Origin: Nonomuraea sp.
Lineage (GTDB): Bacteria; Actinomycetota; Actinomycetes; Streptosporangiales; Streptosporangiaceae
Direction: 5' to 3'
Assembly (NCBI GenBank): GCA_013362835.1
Contig: JABFVJ010000452.1
Span: 1-39,199, forward strand
DNA length: 39,199 nt
Under the pieces are notes generated by a model that saw nothing but the letters and a program-made list of their open reading frames with translations, was not told the DNA's origin and ran no database searches. Made by a program: the position numbers and the translations under genes. Numbering within the stretch: position 1 is the stretch's first letter; each line of letters begins with the position of its first letter. This document shows positions 7,790 through 15,895 of the stretch, piece after piece.

Positions 7790-8980
7790 ATGTCCGGTCT
7801 TCCCTCTCTCCGCGCGGTCCTGCTGATGGTCCTCGCCGTGCTCGCGGTCAGCGTGGCGGCCGGGGGACTCGTCGTGATCCTCGGTGACGACGTGCTCAGG
7901 ACCTCCGGCGAGCCGGCGCGCGAGCCGGTCAGGAAGGCCGTCCGTCAGCCTGCGCCCCGCCTCGACCAGCTCGTGCCCAAGGCCGAGCCGATCAAGGATT
8001 CGGTCAAGGAATCGGTGAAGGAGTTCGGGCAGGGCGGTCCCGGCATCACCCCGACGCCGCCGCGCGTGCTGGCCATCGCGCCGGGCACGGTCTCCAAACG
8101 GACCAGGCTCGCGCTGGGGGCGCTCAAGCACGTGCAGAAGGCCACCGTCGTGGACGCGGGCGCGCTCAAGATCGCGGGCACCCCGCTGAACCTGCTCGCC
8201 GTCGACCCCTCCGACTTCCGCTCCTGGACGCCGCAGCCCGTCGCCGACCATCCCGCCCTCTGGAGCGCCCTGGCCAGGGGCGAGCTGGTGGCCGAGTCGG
8301 CCACGATGCGCAAGTACGGCATGATCCTCGGCGCGATGTACCAGGTGGACGGCGGCCCGAGACTCCGCGTCGCGGCCTCGGCCACGCTCGGGCTGACCGG
8401 CGTGGACGGGCTGGTCAGCACCGAGGTGGGCAAGGCGCTCGGCTTCGCCAAGGGCGTCGCGGTGCTGCTGCACGGCAAGGAGGGCACGATCGGCGAGGCC
8501 GGGGTGCGCAAGCTGCTCGGCAAGGGCGCGCAGGTCGTCGCGCTGGACGCCGCCGCGCGTACCCGGCAGCCGAAGCAGCAGCAGCAGGTCAACGTCGGGC
8601 GGCCGAACAGCTACCTCGACCTCTATAAGGCCTCGGCCACCCGCTGCCCCGGCCTGTCATGGACGGTGCTCGCCGCGATCGGCCAGGTGGAGAGCGGGCA
8701 CGGCCGCAACAACGGGCCCTCCAGCGCGGGCGCGCTCGGGCCGATGCAGTTCATGCCCGCCACCTGGAAGCACTACGGCGTGGACGGCGACGGCGACGGC
8801 AAGGCCGACATCTGGAGCCCGTACGACGCCGTGCCCGGCGCCGCCAACTATCTGTGCGCCAACGGCGCCGGCAAGGGCGGCGAGAAACTCCGCAAGGCGA
8901 TCTGGTTCTACAACCACTCGTGGGACTACGTGAACAAGGTCATGGGCATCGCCGAGGCGTACGCCCGCACCTACGCCTGA
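7790..8980 (+). CDS. Membrane-anchored lytic transglycosylase (SLT domain)
   Basis: 396 aa from ATG 7790; an in-frame ATG at 7748 would add 14 residues, but the later start fits the -10 box. The N-terminal hydrophobic segment ([25 protein letters not shown]) is a signal anchor. The middle (about residues 85-280) is unrecognised and possibly a binding or scaffold domain. The C-terminal SLT-type lysozyme-like domain has [11 protein letters not shown] with the catalytic Glu at residue 301, [13 protein letters not shown], and an acidic [11 protein letters not shown] loop, as in actinobacterial resuscitation/transglycosylase proteins. It cleaves the glycan strand of peptidoglycan. Its 3' end overlaps convergent hemH by 10 bp. 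Confidence 0.85.
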   Translation: MSGLPSLRAVLLMVLAVLAVSVAAGGLVVILGDDVLRTSGEPAREPVRKAVRQPAPRLDQLVPKAEPIKDSVKESVKEFGQGGPGITPTPPRVLAIAPGTVSKRTRLALGALKHVQKATVVDAGALKIAGTPLNLLAVDPSDFRSWTPQPVADHPALWSALARGELVAESATMRKYGMILGAMYQVDGGPRLRVAASATLGLTGVDGLVSTEVGKALGFAKGVAVLLHGKEGTIGEAGVRKLLGKGAQVVALDAAARTRQPKQQQQVNVGRPNSYLDLYKASATRCPGLSWTVLAAIGQVESGHGRNNGPSSAGALGPMQFMPATWKHYGVDGDGDGKADIWSPYDAVPGAANYLCANGAGKGGEKLRKAIWFYNHSWDYVNKVMGIAEAYARTYA

Positions 8981-9918
8981 CGCCTGCGCGGCGCCGGGCA
9001 GCAGGTGAGCGCGCAGGGGACGGGCTCCGGCTCGTCCATCAGCTCCCTGACCATCCGCACGAACGCCGGATGCGTGCCGGCCGTCGCCGCGCGTTCCATC
9101 GGGAGGCCGAGCTCGCCGGCCACCTGCCTGGCCTCGGTGTCGAGGTCGTAGACGACCTCCATGTGGTCGGAGACGAACCCGATCGGCACCAGCACGACCG
9201 ACGCGGCGTCCGTCTTGCGCAGGAAGTCGCACACGTCGGGCTCCAGCCACGGCACCTGCGGCGGGCCGCTGCGCGACTGCCACACCAGGTCCCACGGCTC
9301 GCTCCGGCCGAGCGCCCGGCTGACCAGCTCGGCGCTCCCGCGGAGCTGGGCCTCGTAGAGGCCGCCCGACGGGCCGGCGGTCTCGGCCATGGACGCCGGG
9401 ATGCTGTGGGCGGTGAACACGAGCCGGGCGTCGTCGCGGCCCAGACGTTGCAGGGCCTGGCGGGTGTGGTCGGCCATCGCCGCCACGAACCCGGGATGGT
9501 CGCCGTAGTGGCGCATCTTGACCAGCTCGGGGCCGCCCTCGACGGAGATCCTGGCGATGTCCTCGTAGTACTGCCTGCAGCTGGAGTAGCCGGCGAACGC
9601 CGAGGTGGCGAGCACGGCCGCCTTGCGCACGCCGTCGTCCCGCATCCGGCGCACGGTGTCCTCGCCGAACGGGTGCCAGTTGCGGTTGCCCCAGTAGACC
9701 GGGACGCCGGCGACCGGGCGCAGCGCCTCGACCAGCGCGCGGTTCTGGGCGTTGATCGGGCTGACGCCGCCGAAGCCCAGGTAGTGGTCGGCCACCTCCA
9801 GCAGCCGCTCCCGGGGGACGCCCCGGCCCCGCACGACGTTCTCCAGGAACGGCATCACGTCGTCGGGCCCTTCGGGGCCGCCGAACGACAGGACCAGCAG
9901 CGCGTCGTAATCAGCCAC
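8971..9918 (-). CDS. hemH: Coproporphyrin III ferrochelatase (CpfC/HemH)
   Basis: 315 aa from GTG 9918. Family motifs: [15 protein letters not shown] at the N-terminus, catalytic His171 (FTAHSIP) and Glu254 ([10 protein letters not shown]). Actinobacteria use the coproporphyrin-dependent heme route, so iron is expected to be inserted into coproporphyrin III rather than protoporphyrin IX (family knowledge). Cys114 (YSSCRQYY) together with C-terminal Cys302, Cys306 and Cys307 (CALTCC) matches the [2Fe-2S]-binding pattern of actinobacterial ferrochelatases. Cytoplasmic. The GTG is 6 nt after a TAGGGT -10 box, suggesting a leaderless transcript divergent from the S9 peptidase gene. Confidence 0.95.
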   Translation of the reverse strand: MADYDALLVLSFGGPEGPDDVMPFLENVVRGRGVPRERLLEVADHYLGFGGVSPINAQNRALVEALRPVAGVPVYWGNRNWHPFGEDTVRRMRDDGVRKAAVLATSAFAGYSSCRQYYEDIARISVEGGPELVKMRHYGDHPGFVAAMADHTRQALQRLGRDDARLVFTAHSIPASMAETAGPSGGLYEAQLRGSAELVSRALGRSEPWDLVWQSRSGPPQVPWLEPDVCDFLRKTDAASVVLVPIGFVSDHMEVVYDLDTEARQVAGELGLPMERAATAGTHPAFVRMVRELMDEPEPVPCALTCCPAPRRRQA

Positions 9919-9924
9919 GCGACC

Positions 9925-9930
9925 ACCCTA
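9925..9930 (-). promoter_or_regulatory. -10 box (TAGGGT) for hemH
   Basis: On the reverse strand TAGGGT ends 6 nt before the GTG start at 9918, compatible with a leaderless mRNA. The AGGGTGG within it could alternatively act as a close SD. Confidence 0.4.
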
Positions 9931-9996
9931 TTCAACGGCGGGGGCGCCTCCGCCGTGGGAGTGGCGCGGCGCGTGCGGACGGTCTCGTCCGCGAGG

Positions 9997-10002
9997 TAGG
10001 TT
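9997..10002 (+). promoter_or_regulatory. -10 box (TAGGTT) for S9 peptidase gene
   Basis: TAGGTT ends 7 nt before the GTG at 10010, the spacing expected for a leaderless transcript. No recognisable -35 lies upstream. Confidence 0.4.
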
Positions 10003-10009
10003 CGGTCGA

Positions 10010-11986
10010 GTGAGCGCATTCGATGACATTCGTGACTATGTGGCCATTCCCCGGGTCCTCTCGCTGAGGCTCTCCCCTGACGGCTCCCGGCTGATCTCCG
10101 CGGTCCAGGCACTCAACCCCGATGGCAAGTCGTACGGCACCGCGCTCTGGGCGATTCCCGTCGACGGTGAGCCGTACCGGCTGACCCGTTCCGCCAAGGG
10201 CGAGACGTCGGCGGTCTTCACCGGCGACGGCGACGTGCTGTTCACCTCCGCGCGCCCCGACACCACCGTCAAGGACGCGACCGACGAGGTCCCCGCGCTG
10301 TGGCTGCTGCCCCGCACGGGCGGCGAGGCCCGCCAGATCGCCTCCCGCCCCGGCGGCATCGGCGCCGTCCGCACCGCGGGCGACGTCGTCGTCTTCGTGT
10401 CCGACGTGCTCGACGGCGACGCGGCGGCCGAGGAGGAGCGGCGCAAGGCCCGCAAGGACGCGGGCATCAGCGCGGTCCTGTACGAGGGCCACCCCGTCCG
10501 CCACTGGGACCACGACCTCGGCCCCGCCCGCCCCCGGCTCTTCGCCGGCAGGCTCGGCGGCGACCGCCTGGAGGACGTGCGCGAGCTGACCCCCGACGCG
10601 GGCGAGTCGCTGCGCGAGACCTCCTTCGAGCTGACCCCCGACGGCGCCACCGTGATCACTTCGTGGCACCGGTTCCTGCCCGCCGGGCAGAGCCGTACGG
10701 ACCTGGTGGCCATCGACGTGGCCACCGGCGAGCGGCGCACCCTGCTCAGCGACGACGCCCACGACTTCGGCGGCCCGATCGCCGTCTCGCCCGACGGCAC
10801 CCGCGTGGCCTGCGCGCGCGAGCGGATCACCGGCGCCGACGTCCCGGTCCGCGTCGAGCTGTGGATCGCGGAGCTGGCCACCGGCGAGGGCCGCGCGTAC
10901 GCGTCCGACCTGTTCCCCATGGACGTCGCCTGGGCGCCCGACTCCTCGGCCGTCCACCTCGTCGCCGACCACCAGGGCCGCCGCCCGGTCTTCCGCGTCC
11001 CGCTGGAGGGCGAGACGACCAGGCTGACCGAGGACGACGCCGCCTACCTCGGCCTCAACGCGAGCTCCGACGGCCGCTTCGTGTACGCCCTGCGCAGCAA
11101 CATCGCCCTCGCCCCCGCCCCGGCCAGGATCGACGCGGTCACCGGCGAGGTCGCCGACCTGCCCTCGCCCGCCCCGCGCCCCGAGACGCCCGGCACGCTG
11201 ACCGAGATCTCCGCCACCGCCGACGACGGCGTCACCGTGCGCGGCTGGCTCGTGCTGCCCGAGGGCGCCTCCGCCGACAGCCCCGCGCCGTTCCTGCTGT
11301 GGATCCACGGCGGCCCGGTCGCCTCCTGGAACGACTGGCAGTGGCGCTGGCAGGCGTGGATCATGGCCCGGCGCGGGTACGCCGTCCTCATGCCCGATCC
11401 CTGCCTGTCCACCGGCTACGGCCAGGAGATGATCGACCGCGGCTGGGGCGACTGGGGCCCGCGCACCCAGGCCGACCTCGACGCGATCGTCGACGTGGCC
11501 CTGGCCAGGGACGACATCGACAGCGAGCGCGTCGGCGCGATGGGCGGCTCGTTCGGCGGCTACATGGCCAACTGGCTCGCCGGCCACAGCGACCGCTACA
11601 GGGCCATCGTCACCCACGCCTCGCTGTGGCACCTCGACCAGTTCGCCGGCACCACCGACTCGCCGATGTACTGGCAGCGCGAGTTCGGCGAGCCCGGCTC
11701 GGAGCGGTACGGCCTGCTCTCCCCCCACCTGTCCCTCGACAAGATCACCACCCCGATGCTCGTCATCCACGGCGACAAGGACTACCGGGTGCCGATCGGC
11801 GAGGCCCTGCGCCTGTGGTGGGACCTGCGGCGCAGCGAGGTCGAGTCGAAGTTCCTGTACTTCCCCGACGAGAACCACTGGATCCTCAAGCCCGGCAACA
11901 TCGTCGCCTGGTACGAGACCGTGCTCGCCTTCCTCGCCCAGCACGTGCTCGGCGAGGAGTGGAAGCGCCCGGACTCGGTGGCCTGA
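10010..11986 (+). CDS. S9 family prolyl-oligopeptidase/acylaminoacyl-type peptidase
   Basis: 658 aa. Residues about 1-390 form WD40/TolB-like beta-propeller blades (repeated SPDG elements such as LSPDGSRLIS, VSPDGTRVA). The C-terminal alpha/beta hydrolase domain has WIHGGP (oxyanion region), nucleophile Ser514 (GAMGGSFGGYM), Asp591 (HGDKDYRVP) and His623 (ENHW). Such cytoplasmic serine peptidases act on short peptides or N-acylated peptides; the exact specificity is unknown. The stop TGA overlaps the ATG of the following inositol monophosphatase gene (TGATG), so the two are translationally coupled. Confidence 0.93.
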   Translation: MSAFDDIRDYVAIPRVLSLRLSPDGSRLISAVQALNPDGKSYGTALWAIPVDGEPYRLTRSAKGETSAVFTGDGDVLFTSARPDTTVKDATDEVPALWLLPRTGGEARQIASRPGGIGAVRTAGDVVVFVSDVLDGDAAAEEERRKARKDAGISAVLYEGHPVRHWDHDLGPARPRLFAGRLGGDRLEDVRELTPDAGESLRETSFELTPDGATVITSWHRFLPAGQSRTDLVAIDVATGERRTLLSDDAHDFGGPIAVSPDGTRVACARERITGADVPVRVELWIAELATGEGRAYASDLFPMDVAWAPDSSAVHLVADHQGRRPVFRVPLEGETTRLTEDDAAYLGLNASSDGRFVYALRSNIALAPAPARIDAVTGEVADLPSPAPRPETPGTLTEISATADDGVTVRGWLVLPEGASADSPAPFLLWIHGGPVASWNDWQWRWQAWIMARRGYAVLMPDPCLSTGYGQEMIDRGWGDWGPRTQADLDAIVDVALARDDIDSERVGAMGGSFGGYMANWLAGHSDRYRAIVTHASLWHLDQFAGTTDSPMYWQREFGEPGSERYGLLSPHLSLDKITTPMLVIHGDKDYRVPIGEALRLWWDLRRSEVESKFLYFPDENHWILKPGNIVAWYETVLAFLAQHVLGEEWKRPDSVA

Positions 11987-12774
11987 TGACGGACTTCCTG
12001 CGGCTGGCCGAGGACATCGCCCGCGAGGCGGGCGACATGCTACTGGCCAAACGCCCCACGATGTCGGAGGACGTCGAGACCAAGTCCAGCCCCACGGACG
12101 TCGTCACCATCCTCGACCGCGCCTCCGAGGAGCTGATCCGCGAGCGTGTCCTGGCCGCCCGCCCGGACGACAGGTTCCTCGGCGAGGAGGGCGGCGAGGC
12201 TCCCGGCGCGTCCGACGTACGCTGGATCGTCGACCCGATCGACGGCACCGTCAACTTCCTGTACGGCCTGCCCGACTGGGCCGTGTCCATCGCGGTCGAG
12301 GTCGCCGGGCAGGTCGTGGCCGGGGTCGTCAACGTGCCCGCGCGCGGCGAGGTGTTCACCGCCGCGCTCGGCGAGGGCGCCTGGCTCGGCGGCGCCCGGC
12401 TGCGCTGCAACAGCGGCGTGCCGCTCGCCCAGGCGCTGGTCGCGACCGGGTTCGGCTACTCGGCGCCGCGACGGGCCGTCCAGGGGCAGGTGGTGGCGGC
12501 GGTGCTGCCGCGCGTACGTGACATCAGGCGGGGCGGCTCGTGCGCCATCGACCTGTGCTCACTCGCCGCGGGCCGGGTCGACGCCTACTACGAGCGCGGC
12601 ATCAACCCGTGGGACTTCGGCGCGGCCGGGCTGGTGGCGACCGAGTCGGGCGCCCGGCTCGGCGGTCTGGGCGGCCGTCCGGTCGGCCCGGACTTCGCGC
12701 TCTGCGCGGCCCCCGGCCTGTTCGAGGAGCTGCACGACCTGCTCGTGCCGCTGAACCCCGAACGCGACTCCTGA
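11986..12774 (+). CDS. Inositol monophosphatase family protein
   Basis: 262 aa, starting at an ATG that overlaps the upstream stop. Mg2+-binding motifs are intact: GEEGGE (Glu67/Glu68), WIVDPIDGTVNF (Asp83, Asp86, Gly87, Thr88) and GINPWDFGAAG (Asp210). Such enzymes dephosphorylate myo-inositol-1-phosphate and related sugar phosphates; in actinomycetes this feeds mycothiol and phosphatidylinositol synthesis. The M. tuberculosis homologue SuhB is also encoded near the DUF4193 gene. The gene ends 12 bp before a strong hairpin. Confidence 0.92.
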   Translation: MTDFLRLAEDIAREAGDMLLAKRPTMSEDVETKSSPTDVVTILDRASEELIRERVLAARPDDRFLGEEGGEAPGASDVRWIVDPIDGTVNFLYGLPDWAVSIAVEVAGQVVAGVVNVPARGEVFTAALGEGAWLGGARLRCNSGVPLAQALVATGFGYSAPRRAVQGQVVAAVLPRVRDIRRGGSCAIDLCSLAAGRVDAYYERGINPWDFGAAGLVATESGARLGGLGGRPVGPDFALCAAPGLFEELHDLLVPLNPERDS

Positions 12775-12785
12775 CCCGCGTACGA

Positions 12786-12817
12786 GAACGGCCGGAGCCC
12801 GTGGGCTCCGGCCGTTC
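12786..12817. terminator. Bidirectional intrinsic-terminator-like hairpin
   Basis: Perfect 15-bp inverted repeat: GAACGGCCGGAGCCC (12786-12800) and its complement (12803-12817) with a minimal loop. It lies between two convergent genes. There is no T-tract, as is common in high-GC actinomycetes. Confidence 0.75.
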
Positions 12818-12826
12818 CGCGCGCGT

Positions 12827-12991
12827 TCAGCGGGGCAGCGGGACGCCGTGATCGTCGGCCAGCCGGCGCAGGTCCTCGATCTCGGCGGTGAGGGTGTCGG
12901 CGAGGTAGTCGTCGCCGGTGCTACGGGCCTCCCGGAGGCCCTTGTAAGCCTGGTCGAGGCGGCGTTCGATCGTGGTGGTGAACTCGCCCAT
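12827..12991 (-). CDS. Small conserved coiled-coil-like protein
   Basis: 54 aa from ATG 12991 (MGEFTTTIERRLDQAYKGLR...), with AGGTGAG directly before it. The frame stays open upstream to 13108, but that part has no protein-like character. The sequence is helical and charged (LDQAYKGLREARSTGDDYLADTLTAEIEDLRRLADDHG), consistent with a short helical hairpin. It is a small actinobacterial protein of unknown function often placed next to cutR, as I recall. It is convergent with the phosphatase gene and divergent from cutR. Confidence 0.65.
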   Translation of the reverse strand: MGEFTTTIERRLDQAYKGLREARSTGDDYLADTLTAEIEDLRRLADDHGVPLPR

Positions 12992-13037
12992 CTCACCTAC
13001 TCTCTCAGGGGTTCGGTCTGTGCGGGGGGCGAAGGTC

Positions 13038-13067
13038 CCCATTGCCAGTCGATATACGGGCAATGGG
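13038..13067. promoter_or_regulatory. Perfect 9-bp dyad in the cutR upstream region
   Basis: CCCATTGCC (13038-13046) and GGCAATGGG (13059-13067) form a perfect inverted repeat with a 12-nt spacer containing GATATAC. It lies in the 224-bp region between the divergent small gene and cutR, about 150 bp upstream of cutR. An operator is more likely than a terminator, since neither gene ends there. Confidence 0.5.
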
Positions 13068-13215
13068 TGTCCCGCAGGCATACCCCGGCCTGTCGCCCCC
13101 TGAAACATGAATTTCGCCGGCCCTTGCCGGACACACCCCTGGACATGCCTTACCGTGCGCTTATCGAGCCTGTGGGCAGAATGAGTGACCAGAATCGGAG
13201 AGAGGTGTACCAGGC

Positions 13216-13869
13216 GTGCGAGTGCTGGTTGTGGAGGATGAGCGGGTGCTCGCCGATGCGATCGCGACCGGTCTGCGGCGTGAGGCCATGGCGGTCGACG
13301 TCGCCTACGACGGCGGCGGGGCGCTGGAGCGTACCTCCTACATCGACTACGACGTGATCGTGCTGGACCGTGACCTGCCGGTCGTGCACGGCGACGAGGT
13401 GTGCCGCCGGCTGGTCGAGCAGCGCTCGGCCTCGCGGATCCTGATGCTGACCGCGAGCGGCGACGTGGACGACAAGGTGGAGGGCCTCGGCCTCGGCGCC
13501 GACGACTACCTGGCCAAGCCGTTCGTGTTCATCGAGCTGGTGGCCAGGGTGCGCGCGCTCGGCCGGCGTTCGGCGCCCGCGCTGCCGCCCGTGCTGGAGC
13601 GGGGCGGCATCCGCCTCGACCCGGGCAAGCGGCTGGTGGAGCGCGACGGCAAGGAGGTCGTGCTGACCAAGAAGGAGTTCGCGGTCCTGGAGGAGCTGAT
13701 GCGCGCCGAGGGCGCGGTGGTCAGCCAGGAGGACCTGCTGGACAAGGCGTGGGACGAGAACATCGACCCGTTCACGAACGTGGTCAGGGTGACGATGATG
13801 ACGCTGCGGAAGAAGCTGGGCGAGCCTCAGGTGATCGAGACCGTGCCCGGGGTTGGGTACAAGTTGTGA
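13216..13869 (+). CDS. cutR: Response regulator CutR (OmpR/PhoB type)
   Basis: 217 aa from GTG 13216, with GAGAGGTG about 8 nt upstream. The receiver domain has acidic residues Glu7/Asp8, phospho-acceptor Asp51 (VLDRDLP), Thr79 and Lys101 (AKPF). The C-terminal winged helix includes VVLTKKEFAVLEELMRAEG and ends PGVGYKL. Sequence and context (adjacent kinase, DUF4193 downstream, SepH nearby) match Streptomyces CutR. CutRS is linked to envelope/secretion stress and antibiotic output in Streptomyces. Its stop overlaps the cutS start (GTGA). Confidence 0.92.
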   Translation: MRVLVVEDERVLADAIATGLRREAMAVDVAYDGGGALERTSYIDYDVIVLDRDLPVVHGDEVCRRLVEQRSASRILMLTASGDVDDKVEGLGLGADDYLAKPFVFIELVARVRALGRRSAPALPPVLERGGIRLDPGKRLVERDGKEVVLTKKEFAVLEELMRAEGAVVSQEDLLDKAWDENIDPFTNVVRVTMMTLRKKLGEPQVIETVPGVGYKL

Positions 13870-15176
13870 GTGATCGGCCAGAGCGCGAGGCCGGGCCGAC
13901 GCATCCGATGATCAGCCCGCACTCGGCCAGGAAGGCTACGCGCGTGCAGGAGCCGCCACCGCCGAGCGGGCCGCCCGCCTGGGACGGCCCGCCCCCGCCG
14001 GGCTCCGACGCGCCCGTCCGCAGCGCCATGGAACGGGTGAAGGGCCTGCCGGCCAAGGTCAGCATCAGGTGGCGGCTCACGCTCACCTACAGCGCCCTGG
14101 TGTTCGCCGCCGCGGCCGTGCTGCTGTTCGTCGTCTACTCGATCGTCGGCAGGGCGATCGAGGCCGCCTGGCCCAACCTGATCACCGACGACCTCGACCC
14201 GCTCGACGCCGCCATCATGCAGAACCGCTGGACCCTGGCCAAGGGGCAGGCCGTCAGCAGCGCGCGCGACGCGGTGTTCACCAACTCCTTCCAGGCGCTG
14301 GCCGGGGTCGGCATCCTGGCGCTCATCATCGGCTACTTCGTGGCCGACCGCGCGCTGCGGCCGGTCGCCCAGATGACCGGCGCGGCCCGCAAGCTGTCGG
14401 AGAGCACGCTCGCCCACCAGCGCATCGACCTCAAGGGCCCCAACGACGAGCTGAAGGAGCTGGCCGACACGTTCGACGCCATGCTCACCCGGCTCAACAT
14501 CGCCTTCGACACCCAGCGAAGATTCGTGGCCAACGCCTCGCACGAATTGCGCACGCCCCTGACGATTAACCGGACCGTCCTGGAGATCGCGCTGTCGGAT
14601 CCGGAGGCGTCGGAGGACCTCAAAGCGCTCGGCCGTACGCTGCTGGAAGTCAACGCGCGTAACGAGAAGCTCATCGAGGGGCTGCTGTTGCTCGCCAGGA
14701 GCGAACGCGAACTCGCGGTGCGCAAACCGGTCGACGTTCAGGAAGTCGCGCAGACGGCCGTGGAACAGGTGGCGCCCTTCGCCGCGGAACACGGGGTAAC
14801 CGTCTCCGCCGAACTGGTCAGCGCGCCTACCATAGGCGACCCGGTGCTCCTGGAGCGGTCGGTCAGCAACCTGCTGGAGAACGCGGTGAAGTACAACATT
14901 CCCGAAAACGGAAAAGTATGGATCCGGACGGGAATGGCGGACGGGGGCTTGGTTGTTCAGGTGGCCAACACGGGACAGCACGTCCCGGCGTACGAGGTGA
15001 ACAGCCTGTTCGAGCCGTTCAGGAGGCTCCACGCAGACCGCGTGGAATCGGCCAAGGGATCGGGTCTCGGGCTGTCCATCGTCCGTGCGGTGGTCCAGGC
15101 ACACGGGGGAAATGTGACCGCGGTGCCGCGGGATGGCGGAGGACTTGTGGTGACCATTCGGCTCCCCAGGCGGTGA
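13866..15176 (+). CDS. cutS: Sensor histidine kinase CutS
   Basis: 436 aa from GTG 13866, overlapping the cutR stop by 4 bp. A Pro-rich cytoplasmic leader (residues 1-60) precedes TM1 (about 74-95), a short extracytoplasmic loop (about 96-140), TM2 (about 142-162) and a HAMP domain. HisKA carries His226 (FVANASHELRTPLT). The ATPase domain has N-box NLLENAVKYN (335-344), a G1-like VANTGQ and G2 GSGLGLSIV. The sensor loop has no cysteine, which argues against thiol-based sensing here. Codon use changes inside the gene: almost every codon before about 14515 ends in G/C, then many GAA, AAA, GTA and GTT codons appear. Confidence 0.92.
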   Translation: MSDRPEREAGPTHPMISPHSARKATRVQEPPPPSGPPAWDGPPPPGSDAPVRSAMERVKGLPAKVSIRWRLTLTYSALVFAAAAVLLFVVYSIVGRAIEAAWPNLITDDLDPLDAAIMQNRWTLAKGQAVSSARDAVFTNSFQALAGVGILALIIGYFVADRALRPVAQMTGAARKLSESTLAHQRIDLKGPNDELKELADTFDAMLTRLNIAFDTQRRFVANASHELRTPLTINRTVLEIALSDPEASEDLKALGRTLLEVNARNEKLIEGLLLLARSERELAVRKPVDVQEVAQTAVEQVAPFAAEHGVTVSAELVSAPTIGDPVLLERSVSNLLENAVKYNIPENGKVWIRTGMADGGLVVQVANTGQHVPAYEVNSLFEPFRRLHADRVESAKGSGLGLSIVRAVVQAHGGNVTAVPRDGGGLVVTIRLPRR

Positions 15177-15505
15177 CCCGGCCATGGCGAGGCGCCGACG
15201 GGTGACGTTCCGGCGTGTTCGTCCGCGTGTTGATGTAGTGGGGGCGTCTCGTTCTCGCCGTACATGTGGTTGGATGTGCCGTCGAACACGGTGGTGCATG
15301 ACGCCAAGGCTGTGGGTTTCGCCATATTTGGCTAACCATTGCCATCGGCAGCAGGCCCTGACGTGTTGGGAGGTTCGTTGTCCGTTCCCGCGGGGTACCG
15401 ATGGGAAATCTCCCCGGCGGAACGGGCACAAGATGGGCCTCCCGGACGTTAGAAGACGCGCGATGAGCGCGAAGACATATAGATGAGGGGGATGGAGTAA
15501 GCACA
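15177..15505. other. 329-bp intergenic region upstream of DUF4193 gene
   Basis: No convincing gene. The short frames on both strands are rich in Arg, Trp and Cys and lack protein character. It is less GC-rich than its surroundings (for example GCCATATTTGGCTAACCATT near 15320). Near the right end are a small dyad, CGCGC-N5-GCGCG at 15457-15471, and a -10-like TATAGAT. It probably holds the cutS end and the promoter of the DUF4193 gene. Confidence 0.6.
15479..15485 (+). promoter_or_regulatory. -10-like TATAGAT before DUF4193 gene
   Basis: TATAGAT lies 20 nt before the ATG at 15506. An SD-like GGATGGAG (15491-15498) follows it, giving a conventional short leader. No good -35 is seen; the CGCGC/GCGCG dyad just upstream could be a regulator site. 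Confidence 0.4.
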
Positions 15506-15805
15506 ATGGCTACCGACTACGACAGCCCGCGCAAGACAGACGACGACCTGGGGGAGGACAGTCTCCAAGAACTCCAGGCGCGGCGCACCGACAAGTCGTC
15601 CGGCAGCATCGACATCGACGAGACCGACCTGGCCGAGTCGCTGGAGCTGCCCGGTGCGGATCTGTCGAACGAAGAGCTCTCCCTGCGGGTTATCCCCCGC
15701 CAGGCCGACGAGTTCACCTGCTCGCGCTGCTTCCTGGTGCACCACCGCAGCCAGCTGGCCTCCGAGAAGAACGGCCAGCAGGTCTGCCGGGAGTGCGCCG
15801 CCTGA
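15506..15805 (+). CDS. DUF4193 zinc-ribbon protein
   Basis: 99 aa. The N-terminal two thirds are acidic and disordered-looking. The C-terminus has a four-cysteine zinc ribbon, Cys72-x2-Cys75 (CSRC) and Cys94-x2-Cys97 (CREC). This family is near-universal in actinobacteria (Rv2699c in M. tuberculosis) and its role is not established. GGATGGAG upstream of the ATG serves as SD. It follows cutS, as in Streptomyces. Confidence 0.93.
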   Translation: MATDYDSPRKTDDDLGEDSLQELQARRTDKSSGSIDIDETDLAESLELPGADLSNEELSLRVIPRQADEFTCSRCFLVHHRSQLASEKNGQQVCRECAA

Positions 15806-15895
15806 CCGCTGGGGCGAAGGAGCTCAGGGTGAGGGACCGAAGGAACTCAGCCTGCCTACCCTGAGCGGTCGCGACCAAGAGGACGGAGGCATCGC

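Noticed and set aside
15184..15486. 100-codon forward frame in the cutS-DUF4193 gap
   Set aside because: Arg/Trp/Cys-rich composition, no SD, no family resemblance; its A/T-containing codons do not match neighbouring genes.
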